Notes: generated from the sequence alone by a model not told the origin. A stretch of 59,862 bases of DNA from Ponticaulis sp. (GCA_002701295.1 NZUJ01000128.1:21818-81679); one strand, 5' to 3'. Positions 39,639-49,463 are shown, counted from the stretch's first letter. Numbers and translations: made by a program.

Positions 39639-41029
39639 TCGTCTATATCTCCATCCAGCACGTCATTTCCCAGTCTTTCCATAAGACGATCAAGTGATTG
39701 GCGCTGTTCTGCATCGGCAACCCACCCGGCCAGTACTTCGCCTTGCTGACCATTAATTTTTCGTACTTCACGAAGCGCTGACGTCAGATCATCGCGTTCC
39801 AGAAATTCGACCGCTTCGTCAATTCGACTGGACGCGGTCTGACCGTCAGCCGAGCTTTCCTCGCGCATCGTCACGACACCAGAGAGCAATTCGCCAACCC
39901 AGGCCCATTGGCCCGTTGGTTGATCGGGAATGCCCGCATTCGCAACCTCGTCACGAAGGTCAACCAGCTGACGCTGAAGCATTTCCAGTGTTGGTGCCCC
40001 ATCATCTGCCATTCGGCGAAGCGCTGAAATACCGGCATTGGCCGGCATCTGGATCGCCAGAGCCTCAAGCTCAGTGGCAAAACCCGCACCTTCGTCTGTT
40101 GCTGCCTCGAGTGCAGACAGAGCCAGCACGCGGTCCGCACGCTTCACAAGATTTTCCTCAGACTCTGTCAGCTCGGCTTCTTCAAGATTGGAAAGCTTCT
40201 GGTTCACAGATCGGCGCAATGCAGCCAGATCTGATTTTACATCTTCGAGAGATTGAGTACCGCCTGCCTGCGCAGTCTCCACCACACCCGTGCGGGCTGT
40301 CACATCCTGCAGGCTGGCTTCAAGCGTGCTGATCTCTTCTTCCAATGTTGTCAGGCTTTCACTGCGAGCTTCAAGCGTTTCCGCGAGTTCGCGGTCAGCC
40401 GTCTCAAGCTGTGTCGCCCGCTGCTGAAGTGACGCCACTGTACGCGTCAGATTTTCCGGCACCGCAACGCCGCCCGTTTCGACCGATTCAATGGCGTTCA
40501 ACCGCTCCATCAGCGCGGCGAGAGAAACCGTCGGCATAGGCAGCGCATTCGGGCGCTCTTCCGCGGTTTGCTCTCCAGCTTCACCTTCAGGCGACTCAGC
40601 GTCCCCATCTTCGCCGAGCAAGGCAATATAGCGTGTGCGCAGTCGGTTAAAATCGGCGCGAATCTCACGCAATTCTTCGCCAGCCGCGTCTTCAGATGAC
40701 TGCACCTGTTCCAGCGCCGTGTTGAGTTGCGCCTCGGTATCGCGAAGATCGTTTCTGATCTGAGTGATCTGCGATTCCAGCGTGCGGTCATATTCTTCAA
40801 GCTTTGAAATATCGACAGCCACTTCGGCGGCCTGCGCATACCGCCCTTCCGTACCGCTAGCCACAACGCCAATAGCGCCGCCGCCCAGCGCAGCCAGAAC
40901 ACCTGCAGAAATCAGGCCCATCCATCCCGGACCAGAGCTTTTTTGCTTTGCCTTTACATCGGAGGGCTCAGCAGGCTGGAATTCAACGTCGATGGGTTCG
41001 GAGTCTGTCGGCTCGCTGGAATTAGACAT
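39635..41029 (-). CDS. Mitofilin/Mic60-like inner-membrane protein (COG4223)
   Basis: 464 residues. A cytoplasmic acidic N-tail of about 30 residues and one membrane helix (about 36-58, WMGLISAGVLAALGGGAIGVVA) are followed by long coiled coils (about 70-135 and 180-290). The C-terminal mitofilin-type helical region ends REVRKINGQQGEVLAGWVADAEQRQSLDRLMERL. Alphaproteobacterial relatives are the bacterial homologues of mitochondrial Mic60, which bends inner membrane; their genes typically sit in this hem cluster. It overlaps hemY by 4 bp and follows hemD by 27 bp. Confidence 0.82.
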   Translation of the reverse strand: MSNSSEPTDSEPIDVEFQPAEPSDVKAKQKSSGPGWMGLISAGVLAALGGGAIGVVASGTEGRYAQAAEVAVDISKLEEYDRTLESQITQIRNDLRDTEAQLNTALEQVQSSEDAAGEELREIRADFNRLRTRYIALLGEDGDAESPEGEAGEQTAEERPNALPMPTVSLAALMERLNAIESVETGGVAVPENLTRTVASLQQRATQLETADRELAETLEARSESLTTLEEEISTLEASLQDVTARTGVVETAQAGGTQSLEDVKSDLAALRRSVNQKLSNLEEAELTESEENLVKRADRVLALSALEAATDEGAGFATELEALAIQMPANAGISALRRMADDGAPTLEMLQRQLVDLRDEVANAGIPDQPTGQWAWVGELLSGVVTMREESSADGQTASSRIDEAVEFLERDDLTSALREVRKINGQQGEVLAGWVADAEQRQSLDRLMERLGNDVLDGDIDE

Positions 41030-41056
41030 AACGAAATAGGACCTTCGGGGGCTGAA

Positions 41057-41800
41057 TTACTCTGACAATACACCGTCTTTTGTGGCAAGATGAAGGGCTT
41101 CCATCAGCTTGTTTTCATTTGGATGCTCTGCAAGCCAGACTGACTGCCATTCATGGTGTAACAGCGGCCGGGCAGCATGATCTGAAATCGCAACCAGCCG
41201 CACAACAGACGTATCAATATCGGCTTGGCCAATCCAGTCATTCACCGATTTTGCAGCCTTCGCTGAATGCACCAGAATGATAAATCCGGTCTCTGCGAGA
41301 CACGCCCAGACGTGACAGACCTCATCCCATGGCACGGCGTCAGCACCATAAAGCGGCACGAATCGCGCGGTATATCCACTCGCGTTGAGTTTAGCACAAA
41401 TCTCTCCCGCCGCGGCGGAATTTGCATAATGCACGAACTTATCCGCTGACGGATCAAATTGCTCTGTGATCGCCTCTACGAGCACGTCTGCATTGCCGTC
41501 AGTATTGATAACATTGTCAAACCCGGCGTCGAGTGCCGCTGCAGTTGTGGAGGGTCCAACGCAAACAGCGATCTTGCCGGCGGTCCAGCCTGCGCCGACA
41601 AAACATCGAACGCCATTGGCACTCGTGAAGATGACTATTTCATCTGATTGCGCTGCCCAACCGGCTTCGGGTTCGAAGGTTTCGATCCGGATCGCAGGGG
41701 TTTTGATCCCCTCATCGCCTGCCGCCGCAAGACGAGCCGCAGTTTCTGAAGCACCTGGTTCTGTCCGGGTGACGACAATCTGCGCCAAATCAGCCCTCAC
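41057..41800 (-). CDS. hemD: Uroporphyrinogen-III synthase
   Basis: 247 residues, two-lobed HemD fold. The N-terminus QIVVTRTEPGASETAARL, the central IVIFTSANGVRCFV and VCVGPSTTAAALDAGF, and the late FIILVHSAKAAKSV follow the family. It cyclises hydroxymethylbilane to uroporphyrinogen III. The GTG start at 41800 overlaps the end of hemC by 11 bp, so the two are translationally coupled. Confidence 0.9.
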   Translation of the reverse strand: MRADLAQIVVTRTEPGASETAARLAAAGDEGIKTPAIRIETFEPEAGWAAQSDEIVIFTSANGVRCFVGAGWTAGKIAVCVGPSTTAAALDAGFDNVINTDGNADVLVEAITEQFDPSADKFVHYANSAAAGEICAKLNASGYTARFVPLYGADAVPWDEVCHVWACLAETGFIILVHSAKAAKSVNDWIGQADIDTSVVRLVAISDHAARPLLHHEWQSVWLAEHPNENKLMEALHLATKDGVLSE

Positions 41801-42737
41801 TCAGATGGGGAAGCTGGCCACCCGTCTGTTCGAGAATATCATCGCCCGCTGCCTTACCGAGCTCGCGGAAGTCATTGAGGAACAACTCCAGCCCCTCAAG
41901 TGTTTTTTCGGCGCCAAACATCGGCGTACCAGATGGATGCGCCGTCCGAACCATAAGCCGATAGCACCCCGTCCCTTCGTGGAACAAATGCGCAGCAATC
42001 GGGGTGCGGCACGATCCATCCAGAACAGCCAGCGCAGCCCGTTCGGCGATGGCCGCTCGCTCGGTTTCGACATGGTTCAGTGATTTGATCAGGCTCACCG
42101 CCTCATCGGACAATTTGTCAGGATAAGCCGCTATGCCGAGAATACCCTGACCGACAGCTGGCAAAAACTCTTTCGGGTCCAGACCAGCGCCTATATCCTT
42201 GTCCATGCCCAGTCGGTTCAATCCGGCGCATGCCAGGAAGGTCGCGTCTGCGACACCTTCAGACAGCTTTTTCAGCCGCGTCTGCACATTACCGCGAAAC
42301 TCAACAATCTTCAGATCAGGGCGTATCGCCAGCAAAAAGGCGCGACGGCGCAGGCTCGAAGTGCCCACAACGGCACCGTCAGGCAATTCTGAAAAGGATT
42401 TGTATTTCAGGCTGACGAAAGCATCGCGCGGGTCTTCGCGCTGCGGATAGGCCAGAATGCGCTGTCCCGTCGGCAGCTCGACCGGCACATCTTTCAGGGA
42501 ATGCACAAGCAGGTCCACCTCACCCGCCTCAATCGCAAGGTCGAGTTCCTTGGTGAACAGGCCCTTGCCACCCGCCTCAATCAGACTGCGATCCTGCAAC
42601 TGATCACCACTCGTTGTCATGCCCACAATCTTGCAGGTGACATCGCCATGGCTCGCTGCCTCAATCTCCGCCGCGACCCAGTTCGCCTGTGCGAGGGCAA
42701 GAGGTGAATTGCGGGTGCCGATGCGGAGCGTCGTCAT
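41790..42737 (-). CDS. hemC: Hydroxymethylbilane synthase (porphobilinogen deaminase)
   Basis: 315 residues starting [26 protein letters not shown], the standard HemC start. The dipyrromethane cofactor cysteine is in [11 protein letters not shown]. Substrate-binding motifs [13 protein letters not shown] and [12 protein letters not shown] are intact. The frame stays open far upstream through the tsaD region, but family length fixes the start at ATG 42737. It is divergent from tsaD. Confidence 0.97.
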   Translation of the reverse strand: MTTLRIGTRNSPLALAQANWVAAEIEAASHGDVTCKIVGMTTSGDQLQDRSLIEAGGKGLFTKELDLAIEAGEVDLLVHSLKDVPVELPTGQRILAYPQREDPRDAFVSLKYKSFSELPDGAVVGTSSLRRRAFLLAIRPDLKIVEFRGNVQTRLKKLSEGVADATFLACAGLNRLGMDKDIGAGLDPKEFLPAVGQGILGIAAYPDKLSDEAVSLIKSLNHVETERAAIAERAALAVLDGSCRTPIAAHLFHEGTGCYRLMVRTAHPSGTPMFGAEKTLEGLELFLNDFRELGKAAGDDILEQTGGQLPHLSEG

Positions 42738-42812
42738 ATGTGTCAGTCTTTCTCGTTCTTCTGTCATATGGGCGTTGCGAAACAGATCAGAAGGGCTACA
42801 ACTCCGTCCACC

Positions 42813-43919
42813 ATGGAGCAAGCCCCCACCAGACCCCTGACCGTCCTCGGCATTGAGACCAGCTGCGATGAAACCGCGGCTGCGGTTTTGCGCCTTGAGG
42901 CATCCGGCCCGGAAATCCTCGGTGAGGTAATTGCCAGCCAGTTCGACGACCATGCTGCCTATGGTGGAGTTGTCCCGGAAATCGCGGCGCGTGCGCATGC
43001 CGATGCCTGTGATGGCGTCGTTCGCGAAACTCTGAAACAGGCGGGCGTCTCCCTCTCCGAAATCGACGGCTTCGCCGCGACGAGCGGACCGGGCCTCATT
43101 GGCGGCGTGATGGTTGGCATGATGACCGCCAAGGCGCTGGCGACCGCAACAGGTAAACCCTTCATTGGTGTCAATCACCTCGAAGGTCACGCCCTCTCAC
43201 CGCGACTTTCGGAAACCGTCAGCTTCCCCTACCTCCTCCTTCTCGTTTCGGGCGGGCATTGCCAGTTCATTCAGGTCCGCGGCCTTGGCGATTACAAACG
43301 ACTTGGCTCAACCATTGACGATGCCGTCGGAGAGGCCTTCGACAAAACCGCGAAAGTCCTGGGCCTTGGCTTCCCCGGGGGACCCGCAGTCGAACGTTGC
43401 GCCAGAACGGGCGACCCGAAAGCCATCCCGCTGCCCCGTCCGCTTCTCGACCGGCCAGGCCTCGACATGTCTTTCGCAGGCCTCAAAACCGCCGTTCTGC
43501 GCGAAGCCCAGTCACGCGAACTGAACACACAATCGCTGGCAGACATCTGCGCCAGCTTCCAGCAGGCTGTTTGTGATGTTCTGGTCGAAAAATCGCGCCG
43601 CGCCATGGCGATCCTGCGCGCGGATATTCCGTCAGGTCAGTCTCCGGCTTTTGTGATTGCCGGTGGCGTTGGTGCGAACACTGCTTTGCGTAGCTCTCTC
43701 ACCGCGCTTTGCGAGGATGAAGGCTTCAGCTTCCATGCCCCGCCGCTCAAATGGTGCACCGACAATGGCGCCATGATTGCCTATGCCGGCGCTTTGAGGC
43801 TGTCTCAGGGAGACGTCTCAGATCTGGCTCTGTCAGCGCGCCCGCGTTGGCCTCTGGATGAAGAAGCCGCTGCAACGGCGCCCGTCTTTGGCGGCGGCAA
43901 ACGCGGCGCAAAGGCCTGA
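42813..43919 (+). CDS. tsaD: tRNA N6-adenosine threonylcarbamoyltransferase TsaD
   Basis: 368 residues from ATG 42813. The ASKHA-fold signature begins [15 protein letters not shown]. The metal-binding histidines H122 and H126 are in NHLEGHALS, and the late motif [13 protein letters not shown] is present. With TsaB, TsaE and TsaC it makes t6A37 of ANN-reading tRNAs. ATG 42768 is an alternative start with 15 extra residues. The gene is divergent from hemC, the usual alphaproteobacterial order. Confidence 0.96.
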   Translation: MEQAPTRPLTVLGIETSCDETAAAVLRLEASGPEILGEVIASQFDDHAAYGGVVPEIAARAHADACDGVVRETLKQAGVSLSEIDGFAATSGPGLIGGVMVGMMTAKALATATGKPFIGVNHLEGHALSPRLSETVSFPYLLLLVSGGHCQFIQVRGLGDYKRLGSTIDDAVGEAFDKTAKVLGLGFPGGPAVERCARTGDPKAIPLPRPLLDRPGLDMSFAGLKTAVLREAQSRELNTQSLADICASFQQAVCDVLVEKSRRAMAILRADIPSGQSPAFVIAGGVGANTALRSSLTALCEDEGFSFHAPPLKWCTDNGAMIAYAGALRLSQGDVSDLALSARPRWPLDEEAAATAPVFGGGKRGAKA

Positions 43920-44161
43920 CCAGACCACCCGCCACATAATTGGCACAGTCTTCGCATACCTCATCATCGAGTGTGGACGTTCGTGTCACTCTCGCACATT
44001 TGGCAATTCCTTTCAGGCTTCGGACGCTTCCCGTCCGGAGCCTTTTTCTTGTCGAAATCGACCAGGCAATCAGTCCGTCGTCAAAAATCTTTCCCGAAAC
44101 TATCTGACTGTTAACTCTTATCCCCTAGGCTTCTATTTGGTTAATGATTTCGGAGCCTGTC

Positions 44162-44683
44162 ATGAAAGGCAAAAAGCTTTCGGTGTTGATTGTGGAAGAC
44201 AACGTCCACATGCTCCGGATTCTTGCCGGTATGATCCGCGGATTTGGTTTCGAAGAAGTCTTCATGAGCCAGGATCCGGCCGATGCGCTGGAGATCATCA
44301 AGACCAACGTCATTGACGTCATGTTCATCGATTATCACATGCCGGTTCTGGATGGGATCGAATTCACCCAGCTTGTCCGCAACTCTGCGGATTCGCCGAA
44401 CCCGTACGTACCCATCATCATGGTCACAGCCTATGCCGAACCGTCCAAGGTGAAAGCTGCACGCGATGCTGGTGTCACCGAGTTCTGCTGTAAGCCGATC
44501 AATGCCACGACGCTCTACAGCCGCATTGTTTCCGTCGTGAACCGCCCACGCGACTTCATCCGCACGCCTGACTATTTCGGCCCGGACCGCCGTCGTCGCG
44601 ATGACCCGGCCTATCGCGGACCAGAACGCCGCAAAGATCGCATGGAAGAAGAAGAAGCCACCCCAGGTGCAGTATCCTTCTAG
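44162..44683 (+). CDS. Stand-alone response regulator (CheY-like receiver)
   Basis: 173 residues from ATG 44162, with GGAG eight bases upstream. The receiver domain covers about 5-120: acidic pair ED near the start, phosphoacceptor D57 in MFIDYHMP, the Thr in MVTAYA and the Lys in CCKPI. A basic C-terminal tail follows (RTPDYFGPDRRRRDDPAYRGPERRKDR), without an output domain. Receivers of this FGPDRRRR type are common in Alphaproteobacteria and lack an assigned partner. The 3' end overlaps rarD by 4 bp. Confidence 0.88.
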   Translation: MKGKKLSVLIVEDNVHMLRILAGMIRGFGFEEVFMSQDPADALEIIKTNVIDVMFIDYHMPVLDGIEFTQLVRNSADSPNPYVPIIMVTAYAEPSKVKAARDAGVTEFCCKPINATTLYSRIVSVVNRPRDFIRTPDYFGPDRRRRDDPAYRGPERRKDRMEEEEATPGAVSF

Positions 44684-45576
44684 GCCGTCCGCGTCATGGC
44701 CCGCCGCATACGGCGTTCATTGCCATACGCATCCACTGAGAAAATCACCAGCGCCACCCAGATCAGCGCAAACGTCACCATGCGCTGCGGTGTCAGTTGT
44801 TCACCAAATGCCAGCGCACACAGAAACTGCAAGCTGGGCGCGATATATTGCATAATGCCGATGGTGGAGAACCTGAGCCGCTTTGCCCCGATGGCAAACA
44901 GAATGAGCGGGATGGCAGTGAGTGGTCCAGCCAGAACGAGCAACACGTTTTGAACCATATCATGGCCCCAGGTGCTACGCCCCTCGCCCATTGCCACACC
45001 AAACCAGAGCAGCACAATCGGCAGCAGAACCAGCACTTCGACAGTGAACCCAATCCTGCTGTCAGTCTGAACACGCCTGCGGATCACCCCATAAAAGCAG
45101 AACGAAAAACACAGGACCAGCGACACCCATGGCAAATGCCCCAGGGCGAAGGTTTCCGCACCGACGGCCAACACGGCGATCGACACAGCAACCCACTGCA
45201 CCCTTCGCAATTTCTCAGACAAGAAAATTGCCGCCACCGCGATATTGGCCAGCGGGTTCATGAAATAGCCCAGACTGGTTTCCATGATCCGGTCCTGGCC
45301 AATCGCCCAGATATAGGTCAGCCAGTTCAGAGCGATCAGAAAGGCAGAGGCGACCAGCCACAGGATATCGCGGCTCTTGAACAACCGCATGAACTCAGAC
45401 CAGCGGCCCGCGATCAGGATCAGCCCGATACCCGTCGGCATCGACCACAAAATCCGATGCGCCAGAATATCCTCGGGCGCGACCCCAGGAAACATTTTGA
45501 AGAAGACAGGGAGAAAACCCCAAATGAGATAAGCGCCGAGCCCGGCGGCAAATCCCAAACGAATATCCGGTGTCAA
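44680..45576 (-). CDS. rarD: EamA-family permease RarD
   Basis: About 298 residues, ten membrane helices, a DMT-superfamily permease. RarD patterns are GAYLIWGFLPVFFKMFPGVAPEDILAHRILWSMP, WLTYIWAIGQDRIMETSLGYFMNPL and IGIMQYIAPSLQFLCALAFGEQLT. I chose the TTG at 45576 because GAGGGAAAGG stands 8 bases upstream and it gives the normal RarD length; a longer TTG form from 45651 is open. The substrate is unknown (chloramphenicol sensitivity is the classical phenotype). Confidence 0.9.
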   Translation of the reverse strand: MTPDIRLGFAAGLGAYLIWGFLPVFFKMFPGVAPEDILAHRILWSMPTGIGLILIAGRWSEFMRLFKSRDILWLVASAFLIALNWLTYIWAIGQDRIMETSLGYFMNPLANIAVAAIFLSEKLRRVQWVAVSIAVLAVGAETFALGHLPWVSLVLCFSFCFYGVIRRRVQTDSRIGFTVEVLVLLPIVLLWFGVAMGEGRSTWGHDMVQNVLLVLAGPLTAIPLILFAIGAKRLRFSTIGIMQYIAPSLQFLCALAFGEQLTPQRMVTFALIWVALVIFSVDAYGNERRMRRAMTRTA

Positions 45577-45758
45577 AGCAGGGTCCTTTCCCTCAGTTCG
45601 CCATATATGGGACAGCCGGATCTCTACGCTACCCGAAACTTGCTCAATCAACTCTTCAGAAAAACAATTGCAACTGCCAGATGCGCGCCCTGAAAAAAGA
45701 CCGAATTTGATCTATTTTCTTCAGGTCTGTTTCGCGACTGTAGATTATTTTCTGTAAG

Positions 45759-46994
45759 ATGAAGCCACAGGAAACGCAGCCTCAGAAAGTCGACAACCAG
45801 ACGGGTGCCGTCCGGGTCGTCTCTTTGCGCCTCAGCAACTCCGAAGCCGAACGGGCACGCAATTCTGCGAATTTCGTTCGTAGCGTCGATAGCTTCCTGG
45901 AGTCAGAAGTCTCCGCGCCTTTCCACTATCAGAAAGTCACGCCGACTGCTTTCGCCTTCAATGGCAAATGCACGCCGTGTGAGCTCGATAGCTTCGTCGG
46001 ACTCCTCCAGGACCGAATGCTTGAATTTCTGTTCGGCACTGATCGCGACCAGGATGGACAGGTCCTGTTCTTCGCAGGCTCCGACATTGACGTCGCGAGA
46101 TTTGTCAGCGCGTCTGACGAAGACGCCGTCAGAATGGCCGATGCCTTCCATAAGGCACTCCATAACCGCATTCAGAATTCAGGGGTAAAAACACCCCCAC
46201 CAACACCGGTCGAAGGCCTGCGCAATCTCCTGTATCGAGGCATTTTACTCTGCCCGCGTAAAGTGATGCTGGCTTATGCAATCACGCCTGAATCCCACGA
46301 GTCGCAAATCGCAGGAGATGGCCACAAGTCAGACATCGATCTGGGTCGATACCTCGACTTTCGTGGCCGGGAAGCGATCGACTTTTCAATCCGAATTCTG
46401 GCCAAGATCAGCGAACAGCTTCAGACAGCGTCGGAGGCGTACAAGAAATCTGTTCTGGTCCTTCCTCTGGCTTACAATTCCCTGATGAGCCGGCAGGACA
46501 GGGAAAAATTCTACGCCGCGCTGAAAGAACACCCTGACTGGGTTCGCAACAACATGATCCTGTCAGTATTCAATTGTCCGGCCCAGCCGGGCTCGACCAT
46601 TCTCCAGCGATTTGCTGCCGGGTTTTCGCCCCTGTTTCGGACAATCGACTGGCAAATCTCCGATCCCGATTTCGATCTGAGCGTCCTTGCTGGCTGTCAG
46701 TTTCACAGCGTCACCTTGGATACCTATACCATCCCGGACAAGTATCGTGACAAGACGATCAGTAAATTCCTGAACCGTATTCCGGAGATGAAACACGAAA
46801 ACATCCGTCCGGCCATTTCAGGTGTCCGCGACAGACTGGAACTCGCCGATTGCATCACAGCCGGAATGATCTACGCCTCTGGCGACGCGATCACGGCCAC
46901 GCTGCCCGGTTATGCACCGGCACAGCTGGTCGACATGAATGATCTGCCCATAATGGAGCCAACCATTCTTGATCTCGGGTCAAAAGCGGCCTGA
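45759..46994 (+). CDS. Protein of unknown function, 411 aa (possible degenerate EAL-like fold)
   Basis: No signal peptide or clear membrane segment. An N-terminal region (about 1-125) contains ASDEDAVRMADAFHKAL, which recalls a degenerate GGDEF-type end. A Pro-rich linker (KTPPPTPVE) follows, and about residues 180-400 alternate strands and helices as in a TIM barrel. The last part, ISGVRDRLELADCITAGMIYASGDAI, resembles in spacing the end of EAL domains, but no EAL motif or catalytic residues are seen. If so, it would be a catalytically dead c-di-GMP-type domain. This is a guess from pattern; no family is recognised with confidence. Confidence 0.6.
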   Translation: MKPQETQPQKVDNQTGAVRVVSLRLSNSEAERARNSANFVRSVDSFLESEVSAPFHYQKVTPTAFAFNGKCTPCELDSFVGLLQDRMLEFLFGTDRDQDGQVLFFAGSDIDVARFVSASDEDAVRMADAFHKALHNRIQNSGVKTPPPTPVEGLRNLLYRGILLCPRKVMLAYAITPESHESQIAGDGHKSDIDLGRYLDFRGREAIDFSIRILAKISEQLQTASEAYKKSVLVLPLAYNSLMSRQDREKFYAALKEHPDWVRNNMILSVFNCPAQPGSTILQRFAAGFSPLFRTIDWQISDPDFDLSVLAGCQFHSVTLDTYTIPDKYRDKTISKFLNRIPEMKHENIRPAISGVRDRLELADCITAGMIYASGDAITATLPGYAPAQLVDMNDLPIMEPTILDLGSKAA

Positions 46995-47002
46995 ACCGGT
47001 CC

Positions 47003-47869
47003 TTAGTCAGCCGGGTTCAGCTTATCCTGCGTCCGCAACTCGAAATCGCTCGCATCATGGCGTTCGTGTAACTGACTTGATGGCTCACCAAAGGTTCGGT
47101 TCACCATGCGTCCGCGCTTCACGGCTGGGCGTGCTCCAATCTGATCAGCCCATCTGATCACATTGGTGTATTCATGGACGGACAGGAACTCCGCGGCATT
47201 ATAGAGAACACCCTTCGCCATTGCGCCATACCATGGCCAGATTGCCATATCCGCAATCGAATAGTCTGAACCGGCCATGTATTCATGCTCAGCCAGGTGA
47301 CGATCCAGTACGTCCATCTGGCGCTTCACCTCCATGGAAAACCGATTGATCGGATATTCCATCTTGAAGGGCGCATATGCGTAGAAGTGCCCAAACCCAC
47401 CGCCAAGATATGGCGCTGAGCCCATCTGCCAGAACAACCAGTTCATGGCCTCTGTATGACCCTCATGGTCTGTTGGCAGGAACTGACGGAAGCGATTGGC
47501 CAGATAAAGGAGGATTGAGCCAGACTCGAACACACGCGTGTCCGTAGTCGTGTCCAGAAGCACCGGAATTTTTGAGTTCGGGTTCAACTCGACATATCCG
47601 GAAGAGAACTGGTTCCCCTCACCAATATTGATCAGCCAGGCATCATATTCCGCCTCCGAGATACCAAGTTCCAGCAGTTCCTCAAAAAGGATGGTGACTT
47701 TCACGCCATTAGGCGTTCCAAGCGAATAGAGCTGAAATGGATGCTTCCCTCTGGGCAGCACCTTGTCATGCGTCGGCCCGGCGATAGGTCGGTTGATGCT
47801 CGCAAATCGCCCGCCGCTTTCGCTGTCCCAGGTCCAGACTTTCGGCGGCGTGTATTCCTGATCACTCAT
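47003..47869 (-). CDS. yghU: YghU-type glutathione S-transferase / disulfide-bond oxidoreductase
   Basis: 288 residues from ATG 47869 (MSDQEYTPPKVWTWD). The YghU/Nu-class hallmarks are there: a long N-terminal stretch with GGRFASINRPIAGPTH, HPFQLYSLGTPNGVKVTILFEEL, LINIGEGNQFSSGYVELNPNSKIPVLLD and the C-terminal YSIADMAIWPWYG. These enzymes bind two glutathiones and reduce disulfides or peroxides. The gene converges on the 45759-46994 gene with 8 bp between stops. Confidence 0.93.
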   Translation of the reverse strand: MSDQEYTPPKVWTWDSESGGRFASINRPIAGPTHDKVLPRGKHPFQLYSLGTPNGVKVTILFEELLELGISEAEYDAWLINIGEGNQFSSGYVELNPNSKIPVLLDTTTDTRVFESGSILLYLANRFRQFLPTDHEGHTEAMNWLFWQMGSAPYLGGGFGHFYAYAPFKMEYPINRFSMEVKRQMDVLDRHLAEHEYMAGSDYSIADMAIWPWYGAMAKGVLYNAAEFLSVHEYTNVIRWADQIGARPAVKRGRMVNRTFGEPSSQLHERHDASDFELRTQDKLNPAD

Positions 47870-47982
47870 CACATGTCCTTCCGGTTCACTTCCGGTGAAA
47901 CTGGGGAGGAGGACCCGATCAGGCAAGTTCCAACGTCTAAATCCAACTCAAAGGAATACTAAATTCAGCTACCCGAACATAA

Positions 47983-48018
47983 GAAAACCCCCATCCCTGT
48001 TGAGGAATGGGGGCTTTA
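47983..48018 (-). terminator. Intrinsic terminator of the 48061-48546 gene
   Basis: ACCCCCAT (about 47986-47993) pairs with ATGGGGGC (about 48007-48014), with A-rich/T-rich flanks. On the minus strand the stem is followed by TTTTCTTATG. It lies about 45 bp after the stop of the minus-strand gene. Confidence 0.8.
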
Positions 48019-48060
48019 GGATGTTTTGGCGAACCAGGTTCAGTTAAAACCGTGCGTATG

Positions 48061-48546
48061 TCAGGCCTTGCGAATCCGGTGCAGGCTGAGCTCTTCGACG
48101 CCGAAGCCAGGATCCTGAGCCAGCTTGTGCAGCGCAATGCCGTTCAGCCAGCCAAATCCAACAATGAAGAAGGCTTCAAGCAGAAGAATATGAAACAACG
48201 AAACGCTTCCCATAATCAGGCCTGCAATCAGCAGCGCATAGACAGGAAGTGAAATCCAGAACATGTGGTGGCCGATAATGCCGCCCTGTTCTGTAACAAG
48301 TCGTGTTTCGCCATTCGATGACTCGAGGCGAGTTTCGTAAAAAAGTGTTTTTCCGACGCGGGCCAGATCAGAATCTGGCGTCATGTCTGAATTGGATGCC
48401 CACTGGCTTTTGAACCGGCCAAAATGGATCGCATCCCATATCTGTTTAATCATTGGCGCGAACCTTTTCAATTTTATATCCTTATCCGGACTTTTAATAA
48501 CGCCCGACAAAGAAGTTAGTTCACTTATATCATACACTTTCGTCAT
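48061..48546 (-). CDS. Small membrane protein of unknown function
   Basis: 161 residues from ATG 48546. A soluble N-terminal half (about 1-90) is followed by two membrane helices (HHMFWISLPVYALLIAGLIMG and FHILLLEAFFIVGFGWLNGIAL). I do not recognise the family. It is monocistronic with a good terminator and a long AT-rich promoter region. Confidence 0.65.
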   Translation of the reverse strand: MTKVYDISELTSLSGVIKSPDKDIKLKRFAPMIKQIWDAIHFGRFKSQWASNSDMTPDSDLARVGKTLFYETRLESSNGETRLVTEQGGIIGHHMFWISLPVYALLIAGLIMGSVSLFHILLLEAFFIVGFGWLNGIALHKLAQDPGFGVEELSLHRIRKA

Positions 48547-48875
48547 CAATCAAGTTCATTTTTAGTTGTTTATTTTCAAGGTTTTATAAAATTACATCAA
48601 AAAGATTTTTAATCCGTATCCTGATCTTTATGTAAAATTGCAGTTTTGTATATCTTTTGTGACAATTAAAAATTCAAACACATCAGCACCTTGTGACGTC
48701 TAATTGCCCGGAAGGGTGATTTTGCGGTCACGCCTGAGAATTTTTGCTGGCGAATGGACGTTTTTGCTCAGGTTACCCGCAAGTGCGTACTTGAGACTTC
48801 CTTGCATCAACACAGCTCTTAGACGGGCCGCAAAATGCAGCATCACAACACTTTATGACCAATCGAGGACTAAAC
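48547..48875. promoter_or_regulatory. AT-rich divergent intergenic region
   Basis: About 330 bp between the small membrane protein and yceI. The first 150 bp are very AT-rich (runs such as TTTTCAAGGTTTTATAAAATTACATC) and should hold the promoter of the minus-strand gene. The rest leads into yceI and its GAGGA ribosome site. I found no convincing small gene, RNA or repeat. Confidence 0.4.
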
Positions 48876-49463
48876 ATGAAAACCCAACTTCTGCGTCACG
48901 CTCTTATCCCAGCCACACTCGCCCTCAGTGCGCCAATCGCCATGGCCGCACCGGAAACCTATACGCTGGACCCGACCCACACCGCCGTTGAGTTCAAGAT
49001 TGACCACTTCGGCTTCTCTGCGCCGTCGGGCAAATGGATGTCGATTGATGGCACGCTGATCCTTGACGAAGAAGCCCCTGAAGAAAGCTCCGTCACCCTG
49101 ACGATCGACATTGCTGACGTCATCACAGGCGTTCCGGATCTGGACGCGCACCTCAAGACAGAAGACTTCTTCTTCGTCGATGAATACCCTGAAGCCACCT
49201 TCACCAGCACAGACGTTCTGCTCACAGGTTACGCCACAGCGAAAGTCACGGGCGACCTTACTCTCCGCGGCGTCACCAAGCCTGTTACTCTCGATGTAAA
49301 GCTGAACAAGATCGGCGAAAACATGATGGGACTGAAAACAGCCGGCTTTACGGCAACCACCACGCTCACGCGTTCAGACTTCAATATGGGCACCTATGCA
49401 CCCGGTCTGGCTGATGACGTGACACTCGTCATTGAAAGCGAAGCAAACCTCGCAAGCGAGTAA
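48876..49463 (+). CDS. YceI family periplasmic lipid-binding protein
   Basis: 195 residues from ATG 48876, with GAGGA upstream. A signal peptide (LIPATLALSAPIAMA) is followed by the YceI lipocalin-like barrel: ETYTLDPTHTAVEFKIDHFGFS, AHLKTEDFFFVDEYPEATFTST, VTGDLTLRGVTKPVTLDVKLN and SDFNMGTYAPGLADDVTL. The family binds polyisoprenoids such as ubiquinone-8; the exact role is unclear. Confidence 0.95.
   Translation: MKTQLLRHALIPATLALSAPIAMAAPETYTLDPTHTAVEFKIDHFGFSAPSGKWMSIDGTLILDEEAPEESSVTLTIDIADVITGVPDLDAHLKTEDFFFVDEYPEATFTSTDVLLTGYATAKVTGDLTLRGVTKPVTLDVKLNKIGENMMGLKTAGFTATTTLTRSDFNMGTYAPGLADDVTLVIESEANLASE

Noticed and set aside
42738-43190. N-terminal extension of hemC through the tsaD region
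   Set aside because: The frame is open, but HemC family length and the [17 protein letters not shown] start fix the gene start at 42737. The extension is antisense to tsaD.
43747-43989. 80-codon minus-strand frame starting MTRTSTLDDEVCEDC
   Set aside because: Most of it is antisense to the end of tsaD and no ribosome site is visible.
48704-48991. 95-codon plus-strand frame overlapping the start of yceI
   Set aside because: It overlaps the yceI signal-peptide coding region in another frame and has an Arg/Ser-rich random-like product.
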